Origin: Osedax symbiont Rs1
GTDB lineage: Bacteria; Pseudomonadota; Gammaproteobacteria; Pseudomonadales; Balneatricaceae
DNA length: 64,000 nt
Assembly: GCA_000416275.1 (NCBI GenBank)
Contig: ASZJ01000089.1
Location: 62,001-126,000 of the forward strand
Reading direction: 5' to 3'
In this document: piece by piece, positions 19,063 to 26,981 of the stretch
Layout: every line of letters begins with the position of its first letter
How positions within the stretch are numbered: the first letter of the stretch is position 1
The notes under the pieces: generated by a model
What the model was told of the DNA's origin: nothing
The model's database searches: none
Seen by the model: the letters and a program-made list of their open reading frames with translations, nothing else
Translations under genes and position numbers: made by a program

Positions 19063-20673
19063 TCAAGGTGTCGATTGCAGCTCATCACTGGCTTTTTTAA
19101 GCCCTATATACAAACTGACACACATTGCCAACAACACTATAGTAAATGGCAAACCCGTAGAGACAGCCATTGCCTGCAAGGCGTTTAGCGCTTCAGAGCC
19201 ACCAACCAGCAACAGCACAATGGCAACTATACCTTCAAAAGAGCACCAAAATACCTTTTGTAATACCGGCGCATTTTCTTTACCGCCCGCTGTTATTGAA
19301 TCAATCACCAGCGATCCAGAATCAGATGAGGTAATAAAAAACACCAGCACTAACACAATACCTATCATCGATAGAATCCCAGAAAACGGAAACTCTTGTA
19401 CCATAACAAACAGCTTTAGCTCTTGGGCTGCACTGGACACTGAAGCACTAGCATCAGCTATTACCTGGCTGATAGCAGTACCACCAAAAGCTCCCATCCA
19501 AATGATGCCTAACAAAGTAGGTACGATAACTACACAAAGTATAAACTCTCTAACTGTCCGTCCCTTCGATACTCTCGCGATAAACATGCCGACAAATGGA
19601 GACCAAGAAATCCACCACGCCCAGTAAAATGAAGTCCAGCCTTGCGAGAAATTACTATCTTCGCGACCAAAGGGTGTAGACAGTGGTATTAACTCTTGTA
19701 GATAAGTTAAGCCACCACCAAAAATGGCACTCAATATGTCACTGGTGGGACCGACAATCAAAATAAAGCAAAGTAAGGAGAGCGCTAAAATCATATTTAA
19801 TTGAGATAAAATTTTCACCCCACCATCTAAACCGCGTACTACCGAACTTATTGCCACTGCAGTAATCACCACAATCAACAACACGATAGCGAAAGAGCCA
19901 GTCCCCCAACCAAACAAAAAATTCAAGCCGGAGAGCGCCTGCGTAGTACCAAAACCTAGCGACGTTGTTAAACCAAACAAGGTGGCAAACACCGCTAATA
20001 TATCAATTAGATGCCCCCAAAAACCCCACACTCTATCACCTAGTAATGGATAAAAAGCAGAGCGCAAAGTCAGCGGTAATTTATGATTGAAGGAAAAAAA
20101 CGCCAGCGCCAGCCCGACCACTGCGTAGATCGCCCAAGGATGCAGCCCCCAGTGGAAAATAGTCGCTGCCATCGCTAAATTTCGCGCCGCTTCTGTATCT
20201 CCTACCGCGGCATTTAAAGGCGCCCAATCCGTCCTCAAGCCGGTCACTGCATCGGTCGTCACCCCAGCCAGTGCAGAGCTAAAATGCGACATAGGTTCTG
20301 ATACCCCGAAAAACATCAGCCCTATTCCCATACCTGCGGCAAACAACATCGAAAACCAACCTAAATAGCTAAATTCGGGTTTAGCATCTGGCCCGCCCAA
20401 GCGAATTCTGCCCATCGGCGACAACACCAACAGCAGGCAAAACAGCACAAATATGTTGGCCGACAAGAGAAAAAACCAATCGAAGGTGCTGGTGATAGCG
20501 GGCCTTAGCCAGCCAAAAAATGCCCCAGCCTGCTCTTTAAAAATTATCGACACTAGCACGAATGCAATAACACTTAATCCAGAAATCAAAAAAACCGGAT
20601 TGTGGATATCCAATCCAAATGGGGTGATATTGTCTTGCCCAATATGATAGTCCGTTTCGACCTTATCGTTCAT
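19063..20673 (-). CDS. BCCT-family betaine/carnitine/choline transporter
   Basis: A 536-aa inner-membrane secondary carrier with about 12 hydrophobic helices. Family marks: the glycine stretch AAGMGIGLMFFGVSEP in the third helix region, LHPWAIYAVVGLALAFFSF, and the aromatic TM8 box SFYWAWWISWSPFVGMFIARVSKGRTVREF. The latter forms the tryptophan cage for trimethylammonium substrates. The N- and C-tails are short, with no long osmosensing C-terminal extension as in BetP. It is an isolated gene, divergent from the thioesterase gene. Substrate cannot be assigned; glycine betaine, choline or carnitine are plausible. Confidence 0.93.
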   Translation of the reverse strand: MNDKVETDYHIGQDNITPFGLDIHNPVFLISGLSVIAFVLVSIIFKEQAGAFFGWLRPAITSTFDWFFLLSANIFVLFCLLLVLSPMGRIRLGGPDAKPEFSYLGWFSMLFAAGMGIGLMFFGVSEPMSHFSSALAGVTTDAVTGLRTDWAPLNAAVGDTEAARNLAMAATIFHWGLHPWAIYAVVGLALAFFSFNHKLPLTLRSAFYPLLGDRVWGFWGHLIDILAVFATLFGLTTSLGFGTTQALSGLNFLFGWGTGSFAIVLLIVVITAVAISSVVRGLDGGVKILSQLNMILALSLLCFILIVGPTSDILSAIFGGGLTYLQELIPLSTPFGREDSNFSQGWTSFYWAWWISWSPFVGMFIARVSKGRTVREFILCVVIVPTLLGIIWMGAFGGTAISQVIADASASVSSAAQELKLFVMVQEFPFSGILSMIGIVLVLVFFITSSDSGSLVIDSITAGGKENAPVLQKVFWCSFEGIVAIVLLLVGGSEALNALQAMAVSTGLPFTIVLLAMCVSLYIGLKKASDELQSTP

Positions 20674-21162
20674 ATTAAACGCTCCTGATGATTATAGTAG
20701 TAAGAGACAAGTCTTAATATATCATTAATAACTAAAAATAAGTGACCTATAAATTGCATGACGATTTTGGTAAATAATTTGTCGTTTTAAAATATCGTCA
20801 CTGGCTAAAGCAGCCATCACTTGAATCTCGTCTTAACTTGCCCAGAAACGACAGAGTTAATTTTAAACTCGTTTACTATCAGTAGCTTGAAATAAACCAT
20901 TGATTCGACTAATGCTAGTAACGCTCGCCCTTTGATACTCTGTACGCGCACTGCCAATCGATTAATTGTCTAGGTTTAAAACCACTTAAATCGAATATAT
21001 GAGTGAAATCAAAATCTTAATCCCTTTTAAAGCATACAATGCTATGATGTAATCAGCAGATAAAATTATTCTGGTCAGTATCAAATCAGACGAAACATCA
21101 ACTGCAGATCATGGTATTAACTGCAAATAAATTCTAAGCCGCCGTTTTTAGGAGTATCTACA
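20674..21162. other. Intergenic between divergent BCCT and thioesterase genes
   Basis: About 490 bases of AT-rich DNA holding the divergent promoters. A 7-bp inverted repeat, TGACGAT/ATCGTCA, lies at 20759-20765 and 20794-20800. No gene seen. Confidence 0.5.
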
Positions 21163-21609
21163 ATGCCGCGTATAAAATTAGACATGCCCGAAAACTACAG
21201 TTTCAGCACCTCGTTAACGGTGCGCATCACTGATATTAACTATGGTGGGCACTTGGCCAACGAAGCCGTCTTAGCCTTTATTCACGAGGCCAGGGTAGAG
21301 TTTTTAAGCTACCACCACTACACCGAATTAGATGTCGAGGGCAGTGCAATTATCATGACTGATTCGGCGATTATTTATCGCGGCGAAAGCTTTCATGCCG
21401 ATGTACTGCAAATCGATATCAGCGTCCAAGACTTCACTAAATACGGCTGTGATTTTTACTACTTAATCACCAATAAAAAAACCGCAGAAGAAATCGTTCA
21501 CGCCAAGACCGGTATCGTATTTTTTGACTACCAAAAACGTAAAGTAGCTGAAGTTCCCGAGCTATTTAAGCGCGCCATAGAGCGGGATGCGGGGAATGCT
21601 AACAGCTGA
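21163..21609 (+). CDS. Hotdog-fold acyl-CoA thioesterase (4HBT/YbgC-like)
   Basis: A 148-aa single hotdog domain. The catalytic segment LTVRITDINYGGHLANEAVLAFIHEARVEFL (split here as RITDINYGGHL and AFIHEARVEFL) carries the conserved aspartate (Asp24) and the GH turn of 4-hydroxybenzoyl-CoA thioesterase-like enzymes. Such enzymes hydrolyse short- or medium-chain acyl-CoA esters. A good ribosome site, AGGAG, lies upstream. The DUF1289 gene overlaps its end. Substrate is unknown. A betainyl-CoA thioesterase role is possible given other genes in the window, but unproven. Confidence 0.8.
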   Translation: MPRIKLDMPENYSFSTSLTVRITDINYGGHLANEAVLAFIHEARVEFLSYHHYTELDVEGSAIIMTDSAIIYRGESFHADVLQIDISVQDFTKYGCDFYYLITNKKTAEEIVHAKTGIVFFDYQKRKVAEVPELFKRAIERDAGNANS

Positions 21610-21919
21610 TATGGACAGCGATCAGCGAGCGGACAAATGGCAAGATCAACATGAGATGTTTCAGGTTGACAGCCCCTGTATCGGCGTTTGCACTGCGGGG
21701 CCGAAAGGCTATTGCAAAGGTTGTTTACGCTCGCGGACCGAACGCTTTCACTGGCACGAAATGTCAGAGAATCAAAAAATTACCGTCGTGCAACTCTGTC
21801 AATCCCGCAAGGCGAGAATCATTGCTCAGCGCCTTAAACGCGATATTACTAAGCTGCAACAAAAAGATCTTTTCGCAGATTTTGACGCTCAGATAGAAAT
21901 GTTCAACGTCGAAATTTAA
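21587..21919 (+). CDS. DUF1289 protein with four conserved cysteines
   Basis: A small soluble protein (110 aa from this start) of the DUF1289 family. Its core is DSPCIGVCTAGPKGYCKGCLR followed by the ERFHWHEMSENQK helix. The four cysteines suggest a metal or Fe-S site. Function is unknown. The start is ambiguous. The ATG at 21587 overlaps the thioesterase gene by 23 bases, with further ATGs at 21596 and 21611. All lie upstream of the conserved core. Overlap with the thioesterase gene indicates cotranscription. Confidence 0.75.
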   Translation: MRGMLTADMDSDQRADKWQDQHEMFQVDSPCIGVCTAGPKGYCKGCLRSRTERFHWHEMSENQKITVVQLCQSRKARIIAQRLKRDITKLQQKDLFADFDAQIEMFNVEI

Positions 21920-21931
21920 TGCCCCTTAATC

Positions 21932-21990
21932 AAAAAACCTACTGCTGCTCAAGCTTAAGAGGGATATTTTTATCTGCAGAGGAGCAGCAG
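21932..21990 (-). terminator. Probable terminator of dnaB
   Basis: CTGCTGCTC (21942-21950) pairs with GAGCAGCAG (21982-21990). On the minus strand six T follow four bases after the stem. The large 31-base loop makes it a weaker candidate. Confidence 0.45.
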
Positions 21991-22020
21991 CAACCAAATC
22001 TTAAACAGAAACTAAAACTT

Positions 22021-22052
22021 TCAAACCTTCAAACCTTCAAACCTTCAAACTT
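22021..22052. repeat. Four tandem copies of an 8-bp unit
   Basis: TCAAACCT is repeated three times exactly and once as TCAAACTT, ending 19 bases before the dnaB stop codon in the spacer after the DUF1289 gene. Confidence 0.9.
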
Positions 22053-22071
22053 CAATTCTGCCCTACAGCGA

Positions 22072-23475
22072 TCAATCCTCGAAGGTTTCATAGCTGCCGT
22101 GAGCCAAGTTTTCAAATTTAGAATACTGACCAACGAACGCTAGTTTAATACTGCCGATAGGTCCATTACGCTGCTTCCCAAGAATCACTTCAGCGATACC
22201 TTTATCGGCTGAATCCTCATTGTAAACTTCATCGCGATATAAAAACATGATCACGTCGGCATCTTGCTCGATCGCGCCCGACTCACGTAAATCCGAGTTG
22301 ACAGGGCGCTTATTCGGCCGCTGCTCCAGCGATCGGTTAAGCTGCGACAAGGCGACCACCGGGCAGGTCAATTCTTTGGCCAAAGCTTTTAATGAGCCAG
22401 ATATTTCAGAGATTTCTTCCGCTCTGCTGGCATTTGCCCGACGGCTTTTAATCTGCATCAACTGCAAGTAATCGATCATAATCAGTGATACTTCACCGTG
22501 CTCGCGAACCACACGACGGGCTCTAGTGCGCATTTCCGTGGGGCTAATACCTGAAGTATCGTCAATGAATAGCGGCTTATCGCGCAACATATTGACCGCG
22601 GTAGTCAATTTTGGCCAGTCATCTTCCTCTAACTGCCCATTGCGTAATCGGGTCTGATTAATTTTACCTAATGATGCCAACATCCGGATGATTAATTGCT
22701 CTGCGGGCATTTCTAAAGAAAAAACCAAAACCGGTTTGTTCTGTGACATCAGTGCATTTTCCACTAAGTTCATCGCAAATGTGGTCTTACCCATCGAAGG
22801 TCGACCAGCGACAATAATCAAATCGGAAGGCTGCAGACCGGCGGTTTTTTCATCTAAATCGTCGAAGCCGGTGGTTATACCCGTTAATTGATCCGAGTTA
22901 TTAAACAGGTAATCAATTTTATCCACAGCCCCTTTCAACAAATCGTTAATTGGAATAAAGCCGCCTTCATTAGGCCGACTTTCAGCAATTTCAAAGATCC
23001 GCTGCTCTGCTTCATTGAGCACTTCTTGCGCATCACGGCCCTCAGTTTCAAAGGCACTATCCGCTATTTCCTGAGAGACTGAAATCATTTGTCGCAGCAG
23101 CGCTCGATCGCGGACAATCACCGAATAGGCACGTAGATTTGAAGTACTGGGCGTGTTGCGAGCCAGTTCAATTAAATAGTCCAACCCGCCCGCGGCCTCT
23201 AAATCGCCGGTGCGATCAAGCTCTTCTGATAGTGTCACAACATCGACCGGCTGCTGATTGTTAACCAACTTGGTCATCATTCGAAAAATCAACCGATGAT
23301 CATGGCGATAAAATAACTCTTCTGAAACGATTTCACTGACCACGTCCCAAGTATTGTTATCTATCATCAACCCCCCGAGCACCGACTGCTCAGCCTCTAT
23401 CGATTGAGGTGGTTTTTTAATGCTTTCTATCTCAGCATCAAATCCAGAATTACTAGAAAACTCAGGGTAGTTCAT
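22072..23475 (-). CDS. dnaB: Replicative DNA helicase
   Basis: DnaB (467 aa) is the hexameric 5'-3' helicase that unwinds the replication fork. The N-terminal primase-interaction domain begins PPQSIEAEQSVLGGLM. A linker leads to the RecA-like motor with Walker A GRPSMGKTT at 224-232, Walker B LIMIDYLQLM, and the C-terminal arginine-finger region with KQRNGP. It has an acidic N-terminal extension of about 20 residues. It lies downstream of the rpsF-rpsR-rplI operon as in most gammaproteobacteria, but a riboswitch-controlled ribH gene has been placed between rplI and dnaB. Confidence 0.97.
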   Translation of the reverse strand: MNYPEFSSNSGFDAEIESIKKPPQSIEAEQSVLGGLMIDNNTWDVVSEIVSEELFYRHDHRLIFRMMTKLVNNQQPVDVVTLSEELDRTGDLEAAGGLDYLIELARNTPSTSNLRAYSVIVRDRALLRQMISVSQEIADSAFETEGRDAQEVLNEAEQRIFEIAESRPNEGGFIPINDLLKGAVDKIDYLFNNSDQLTGITTGFDDLDEKTAGLQPSDLIIVAGRPSMGKTTFAMNLVENALMSQNKPVLVFSLEMPAEQLIIRMLASLGKINQTRLRNGQLEEDDWPKLTTAVNMLRDKPLFIDDTSGISPTEMRTRARRVVREHGEVSLIMIDYLQLMQIKSRRANASRAEEISEISGSLKALAKELTCPVVALSQLNRSLEQRPNKRPVNSDLRESGAIEQDADVIMFLYRDEVYNEDSADKGIAEVILGKQRNGPIGSIKLAFVGQYSKFENLAHGSYETFED

Positions 23476-23598
23476 TTAAATATCCACGGGTTGTTATGCT
23501 AAGAGCCCGACCGACTCCTAGTATCAAAGGGCCAATATATTAGCATGTTAACGTTGTCGCATGAAGCGACACCACCGCTAACCAGGCAATACAGCGCC

Positions 23599-24090
23599 CT
23601 ACAATGCACACTTTAGTTGCTGTGTGAGCCGCACTATCGCATCACAGGCACTGGCCAGCTCAGCTCCTTTTTGCAAAAAATGGCGGCTAAAATAATCCTT
23701 ATGCTCGCTATGCTCATGAAAATGATGAGGGGTAAGCACCGCGGTAAGGACTGGCACTTCCGTTTCTAACTGCACTTGCATAAGCGCATCACATACTGTT
23801 TGCGCCACAAACTCATGACGATAGATACCGCCATCAACTACTAGCGCACTCGCGGCAATCGCCATGTATCGGCCACTTTTTGCCAACAGTTTAGCTTGTA
23901 GCGGAATTTCATAGGCTCCGGGAACCGCAAACACATCGATTAACTGATCAGAAAATCCGCGCGCAAGCAGTTCTTTTTTAAAACCAGATAGACAGTTGAG
24001 TACGATATCTTCATGCCATGCTGCGTGGATAAATGCAATGCGCTGAGTTTGAGGTTGGAAATTAGCTGGCTTTGCTGAACTCTGATTCAA
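23599..24090 (-). CDS. ribH: 6,7-dimethyl-8-ribityllumazine synthase, type II-like
   Basis: A 163-aa lumazine synthase, the penultimate step of riboflavin synthesis. Seen: RIAFIHAAWHEDIV with the aromatic-ring binding tryptophan, FAVPGAYEIPLQAKLLA, ALVVDGGIYRHEFVAQ, and AVLTPHHFHEHSEHKDYF. The HFHEH-type loop instead of the common NxEQA-type loop, and the divergence overall, resemble the RibH2 class known from Brucella and Mesorhizobium. It is preceded by an FMN riboswitch. No other rib gene is beside it, so it is probably a second, flavin-regulated copy or a relocated one. Whether a canonical ribH exists elsewhere cannot be seen. Confidence 0.85.
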   Translation of the reverse strand: MNQSSAKPANFQPQTQRIAFIHAAWHEDIVLNCLSGFKKELLARGFSDQLIDVFAVPGAYEIPLQAKLLAKSGRYMAIAASALVVDGGIYRHEFVAQTVCDALMQVQLETEVPVLTAVLTPHHFHEHSEHKDYFSRHFLQKGAELASACDAIVRLTQQLKCAL

Positions 24091-24280
24091 GTTAGTAACC
24101 CTATGTTATCTTTAACCTGAAGCAGTGACTTCACTGGACTACATAGCGAAAGCTCTTGATTATACAGTGGTCAAAAAAACACTCACTGTAAAAGCAATAT
24201 CTTACACTCTGCATTCGATTCGAAACCACGAATTCAGGTTTAATCTATGAAAAACCAGGGCGAACAGGCAGGCACAGCAT

Positions 24281-24321
24281 TTATATACAGTGCTATTAAT
24301 CATTAATAGCACTGTATATAA
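24281..24321. repeat. 41-bp perfect palindrome
   Basis: TTATATACAGTGCTATTAAT (24281-24300), one central C, then its exact reverse complement to 24321. It lies between the FMN riboswitch and the ribH start, inside the expected leader. AAACAGC-TT-GCTGTTT follows at 24320-24335. It may be part of the riboswitch expression platform. Confidence 0.9.
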
Positions 24322-24346
24322 AACAGCTTGCTGTTTAATCTGTAGT

Positions 24347-24497
24347 GTTCTCTATCATCCGGACTATCACCGTCGGCTCTGGAATCACACCAGATCTGCT
24401 GACCCTAATATATATTATGTTAACTATATCAGGCGCTCGCGGGCTTAGAATCACTTCCTTACCGCCGGTGGGGAATTACACCCCGCCCCGAGAACGA
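24347..24497 (-). ncRNA. FMN riboswitch (RFN element)
   Basis: On the minus strand the conserved RFN blocks appear in order: CTCGGGGCGGGGTG, ATTCCCCACCGGCGGTAA, GCCCGCGAGCGCC, GGTCAGCAGATCTGGTG, ATTCCAGAGCCGACGGTGA and ATAGTCCGGATG followed by GAGAAC. This is a nearly perfect FMN aptamer. It lies 257 bases upstream of ribH on the same strand, so it should reduce ribH expression when FMN is abundant. The expression platform is not resolved. Confidence 0.97.
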
Positions 24498-24532
24498 AAT
24501 CGACTTTCATATCTATAAAAATCGACACCGGC

Positions 24533-24561
24533 AATATACGTGCTTTTATGCGCTTTTGCAA
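24533..24561 (-). promoter_or_regulatory. Candidate promoter of the riboswitch-ribH transcript
   Basis: Minus-strand -35 TTGCAA (24556-24561), 17-base spacer, -10 TATATT (24533-24538), 36 bases before the RFN element. Confidence 0.6.
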
Positions 24562-24611
24562 AGGAAGCGCAAAAGCAGCCACCATCGCCGGCGATGAGCA
24601 CAATCTACAGG

Positions 24612-24655
24612 CATAAAAAAGCACCACAAAGTCGAAACTAAGCAGTGCTTTTTAG
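24612..24655 (-). terminator. Terminator of the rpsF-rplI operon
   Basis: AAAAAGCAC (24615-24623) pairs with GTGCTTTTT (24645-24653). The minus-strand stem runs into six T. It lies about 35 bases beyond the rplI stop and separates the operon from ribH. Confidence 0.8.
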
Positions 24656-24685
24656 CGCTCTGAAAATGTCTGCTAAAGGGCTTTA

Positions 24686-25138
24686 TTAAAGCTCTACACC
24701 AGTAACATTAACAGTGATCACAGCATTAACTTCGCTGTGCAAATGTAGAGTAATTTCGAACTCGCCAGTGTGACGCAAAGCGCCCTCTGGAAGACGTACT
24801 TCACTCTTGTCTATATCTTTGCCAGCAGCAACTAGTGCATCGGCAATATCACGTGTACCGATCGATCCGAACAACTTACCTTCTTCACCAGCTTTAGAGC
24901 CAATTTCCAAAGTAAAGTCTTCCAGTGTAGCAGCACGTGTTTGCGCAACTTCGAACTTCTCAGCGGCAACTTTTTCTAGCTCAGCACGACGCTCTTCAAA
25001 TTTAGCAACGTTTGCTTTTGTAGCAGACACAGCCTTTCCTTGAGGAACTAAATAGTTACGACCAAAACCTGACTTAACAGTAACTTTGTCGCCTAGTGCG
25101 CCAAGTTTACCAATTTTTTCGAGTAGAATAACTTCCAT
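24686..25138 (-). CDS. rplI: 50S ribosomal protein L9
   Basis: L9 (150 aa) binds 23S rRNA near the L1 stalk and limits frameshifting. The N-terminal domain [32 protein letters not shown] is conserved ([11 protein letters not shown] and GFGRNYLVP recognisable). A long connecting helix and the C-terminal domain ([15 protein letters not shown]) follow. It is the last gene of rpsF-rpsR-DUF2232-rplI, 43 bases after the membrane-protein gene and before an intrinsic terminator. Confidence 0.98.
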   Translation of the reverse strand: MEVILLEKIGKLGALGDKVTVKSGFGRNYLVPQGKAVSATKANVAKFEERRAELEKVAAEKFEVAQTRAATLEDFTLEIGSKAGEEGKLFGSIGTRDIADALVAAGKDIDKSEVRLPEGALRHTGEFEITLHLHSEVNAVITVNVTGVEL

Positions 25139-25181
25139 CTCGTAAACCTCTTTTGTTCTGCGATTTTAACCATCGCAGTAC

Positions 25182-26033
25182 TTATTGACTAGCTGGAATT
25201 CTATTGCGAATATCCACAAAAGTGTCGATCGCGGCAATAAAAACCAACATCGTAATCACATAGGGCCCTAGTAAAATGGTAGCAATATATAATGCTACTA
25301 ACCAAGACCTACCTAAACTTCGTTTCGCTACACTGCCATGGGCCAATGCAAATCCTGCTATTACTAGTGGCGTTACCATTACCGGTATCCATCTAATAAA
25401 TTCCCCGCCGCTACTTTTAGCGATGATGATTATCGCCAAGAGCGATAATGCAAACCAGGGAGAAAACCGTAACTGATGAAACTCTTGCTGCAAGCCTCCT
25501 GGATTATACAACCTAGATTGCCACCAGCGAGCTAACAGTAAGCTTGAAAACATCATCGCAAAATGCAGGGTATCAAATACCCCTAAAGTTGCCTGTAGCA
25601 ACCATTGCGACTCCGCGGACAAATATTCACTTGTCTTAGGTGATGTCTGCATCATCATCTGCTGTACGCCTTGCACAAGCTGTGCTAATACATCGCCATT
25701 GAAATGCTGCTGTATTAAACCTGCAAATACAGTTAGCAACAACGCGACTTGTATTACTCGCTGCCAAGACACGGTACTTCTCAGAACTATTGCCAGAGCA
25801 TAACTACCTACAATTACAATTATAGGTGTGAAATCTCCCTGACGAGACCACATTATAGCCGGAATCAATGCCCAAACTATAACTAGACCTCCCTTAGCTA
25901 CTCCCTTGCGAAGAGTGACTAAGCACACTGCTGCTGCACTTATCCAGAACAACAGTGGTAGCAAGGCGGCTATTACCGCCACAACTATCGCCTGCGTACG
26001 ACCTTTTAGTATAAATTCTGCAAGGGCGTGCAT
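25182..26033 (-). CDS. DUF2232-type integral membrane protein
   Basis: A 283-aa protein with about eight hydrophobic helices, starting AIVVAVIAALLPLLFWISAAA and ending VITMLVFIAAIDTFVDIRNRI. The family is of unknown function and is often found between rpsR and rplI in Pseudomonas relatives, resembling the S-component-like fold of YybS. It starts 13 bases after rpsR, so it is cotranscribed with ribosomal proteins. No catalytic motif is visible. Confidence 0.75.
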   Translation of the reverse strand: MHALAEFILKGRTQAIVVAVIAALLPLLFWISAAAVCLVTLRKGVAKGGLVIVWALIPAIMWSRQGDFTPIIVIVGSYALAIVLRSTVSWQRVIQVALLLTVFAGLIQQHFNGDVLAQLVQGVQQMMMQTSPKTSEYLSAESQWLLQATLGVFDTLHFAMMFSSLLLARWWQSRLYNPGGLQQEFHQLRFSPWFALSLLAIIIIAKSSGGEFIRWIPVMVTPLVIAGFALAHGSVAKRSLGRSWLVALYIATILLGPYVITMLVFIAAIDTFVDIRNRIPASQ

Positions 26034-26046
26034 AGCGTAGTCCTAA

Positions 26047-26274
26047 TTACTGATGATTGTCAGTATAAGGCAATAGCGCAATAAAACGAGCGCGCTTGAT
26101 AGCAGTTGCCAGCTGACGCTGGTAACGTGCTTTAGTGCCGGTAATACGACTTGGTACAATCTTACCAGTCTCTGTTACGTATCCTTTCAACATATCCAGA
26201 TCTTTGTAATCTATCTCAGTTACACCTTCAGCAGTGAAACGGCAAAACTTACGACGACGAAAAAAACGAGCCAT
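26047..26274 (-). CDS. rpsR: 30S ribosomal protein S18
   Basis: S18 (75 aa) pairs with S6 on the platform of the small subunit. Conserved RRRKFCRF, the central [23 protein letters not shown] and [21 protein letters not shown]-type C-terminus are present. It lies 28 bases after rpsF. Confidence 0.98.
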   Translation of the reverse strand: MARFFRRRKFCRFTAEGVTEIDYKDLDMLKGYVTETGKIVPSRITGTKARYQRQLATAIKRARFIALLPYTDNHQ

Positions 26275-26302
26275 CTTATATCTCCTTTGAACTTGGGTTC
26301 AA

Positions 26303-26737
26303 TTACTCTGCAGTTGCAGCTTCAGTAGCTTTAGCAGGCGCAGCAACAGTTTCTTCTGTCTTAGCAGCTTCAGGCTTAGGACGAGTATCTTCACGACGTG
26401 GACGACGCTCTTCACGTGCTTCTGCAGCTTTAATTGGAGATACATCTGTAATCGCAGCTTTACGACGAATTACCATGTTGCGTAAAACCGCATCATTGTA
26501 ACGGAACATGTTATCTAGCTCATCCAGAGTTTCCTGGCTGCACTCGATGTTCATTAAGATATAGTGTGCTTTGTGTGCATTGTTGATTGGGTAAGCCAAT
26601 TGACGACGGCCCCAGTCTTCCATGCGGTGAACAGTACCTTCAGCAGTAGTGATAACGTTAGTGTAACGTTCAACCATACCTGATACTTGTTCGCTTTGGT
26701 TCGGATGAACCATAAAAACGATTTCGTAATGACGCAT
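26303..26737 (-). CDS. rpsF: 30S ribosomal protein S6
   Basis: S6 (144 aa) begins [17 protein letters not shown] and includes the [12 protein letters not shown] and HYILMNIE segments. The C-terminus is a charged Ala/Glu/Arg-rich tail of about 40 residues, the region where E. coli RimK adds glutamates. First gene of its operon. Its 5' leader contains CCGTAGGGAG next to the start, which could serve S6:S18 autoregulation. Confidence 0.97.
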   Translation of the reverse strand: MRHYEIVFMVHPNQSEQVSGMVERYTNVITTAEGTVHRMEDWGRRQLAYPINNAHKAHYILMNIECSQETLDELDNMFRYNDAVLRNMVIRRKAAITDVSPIKAAEAREERRPRREDTRPKPEAAKTEETVAAPAKATEAATAE

Positions 26738-26873
26738 TGTAGCTCCCTACGGGTTAAAAAGCCTTTAATCGAAATGATTTAAAAGCAAGGAGGTTAATAT
26801 TGAAACTCTTTCTAGGACAAAAATATCTCTAAAAAGAGCGCGGCATTATAGCGCCTTTATCTTGCTAGCACAA
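26738..26873 (-). promoter_or_regulatory. rpsF operon promoter and leader
   Basis: Minus-strand -35 TTGTGC (26868-26873), 17-base spacer, -10 TATAAT (26845-26850). The roughly 100-base leader holds a stem formed by GCTTTTAAAT and ATTAAAGGC, then ACCCGTAGGGAG before the ATG. An S6:S18-binding autoregulatory structure is suggested by position and by the CCG near the start, but was not folded. Confidence 0.6.
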
Positions 26874-26981
26874 TAAGGTAGATCGATGATTCTGATATTT
26901 TATTGGCGACATTTTGCCGTTCGCTAGCAATTTGCGTGGTTTGTTCTGAAGCCTCTTCTAGCCCTGAACCAGCGTACCCCG

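Noticed and set aside
21919-22143. 74-aa frame after the DUF1289 gene
   Set aside because: It spans the 8-bp tandem repeat and runs into dnaB on the opposite strand; composition is not protein-like.
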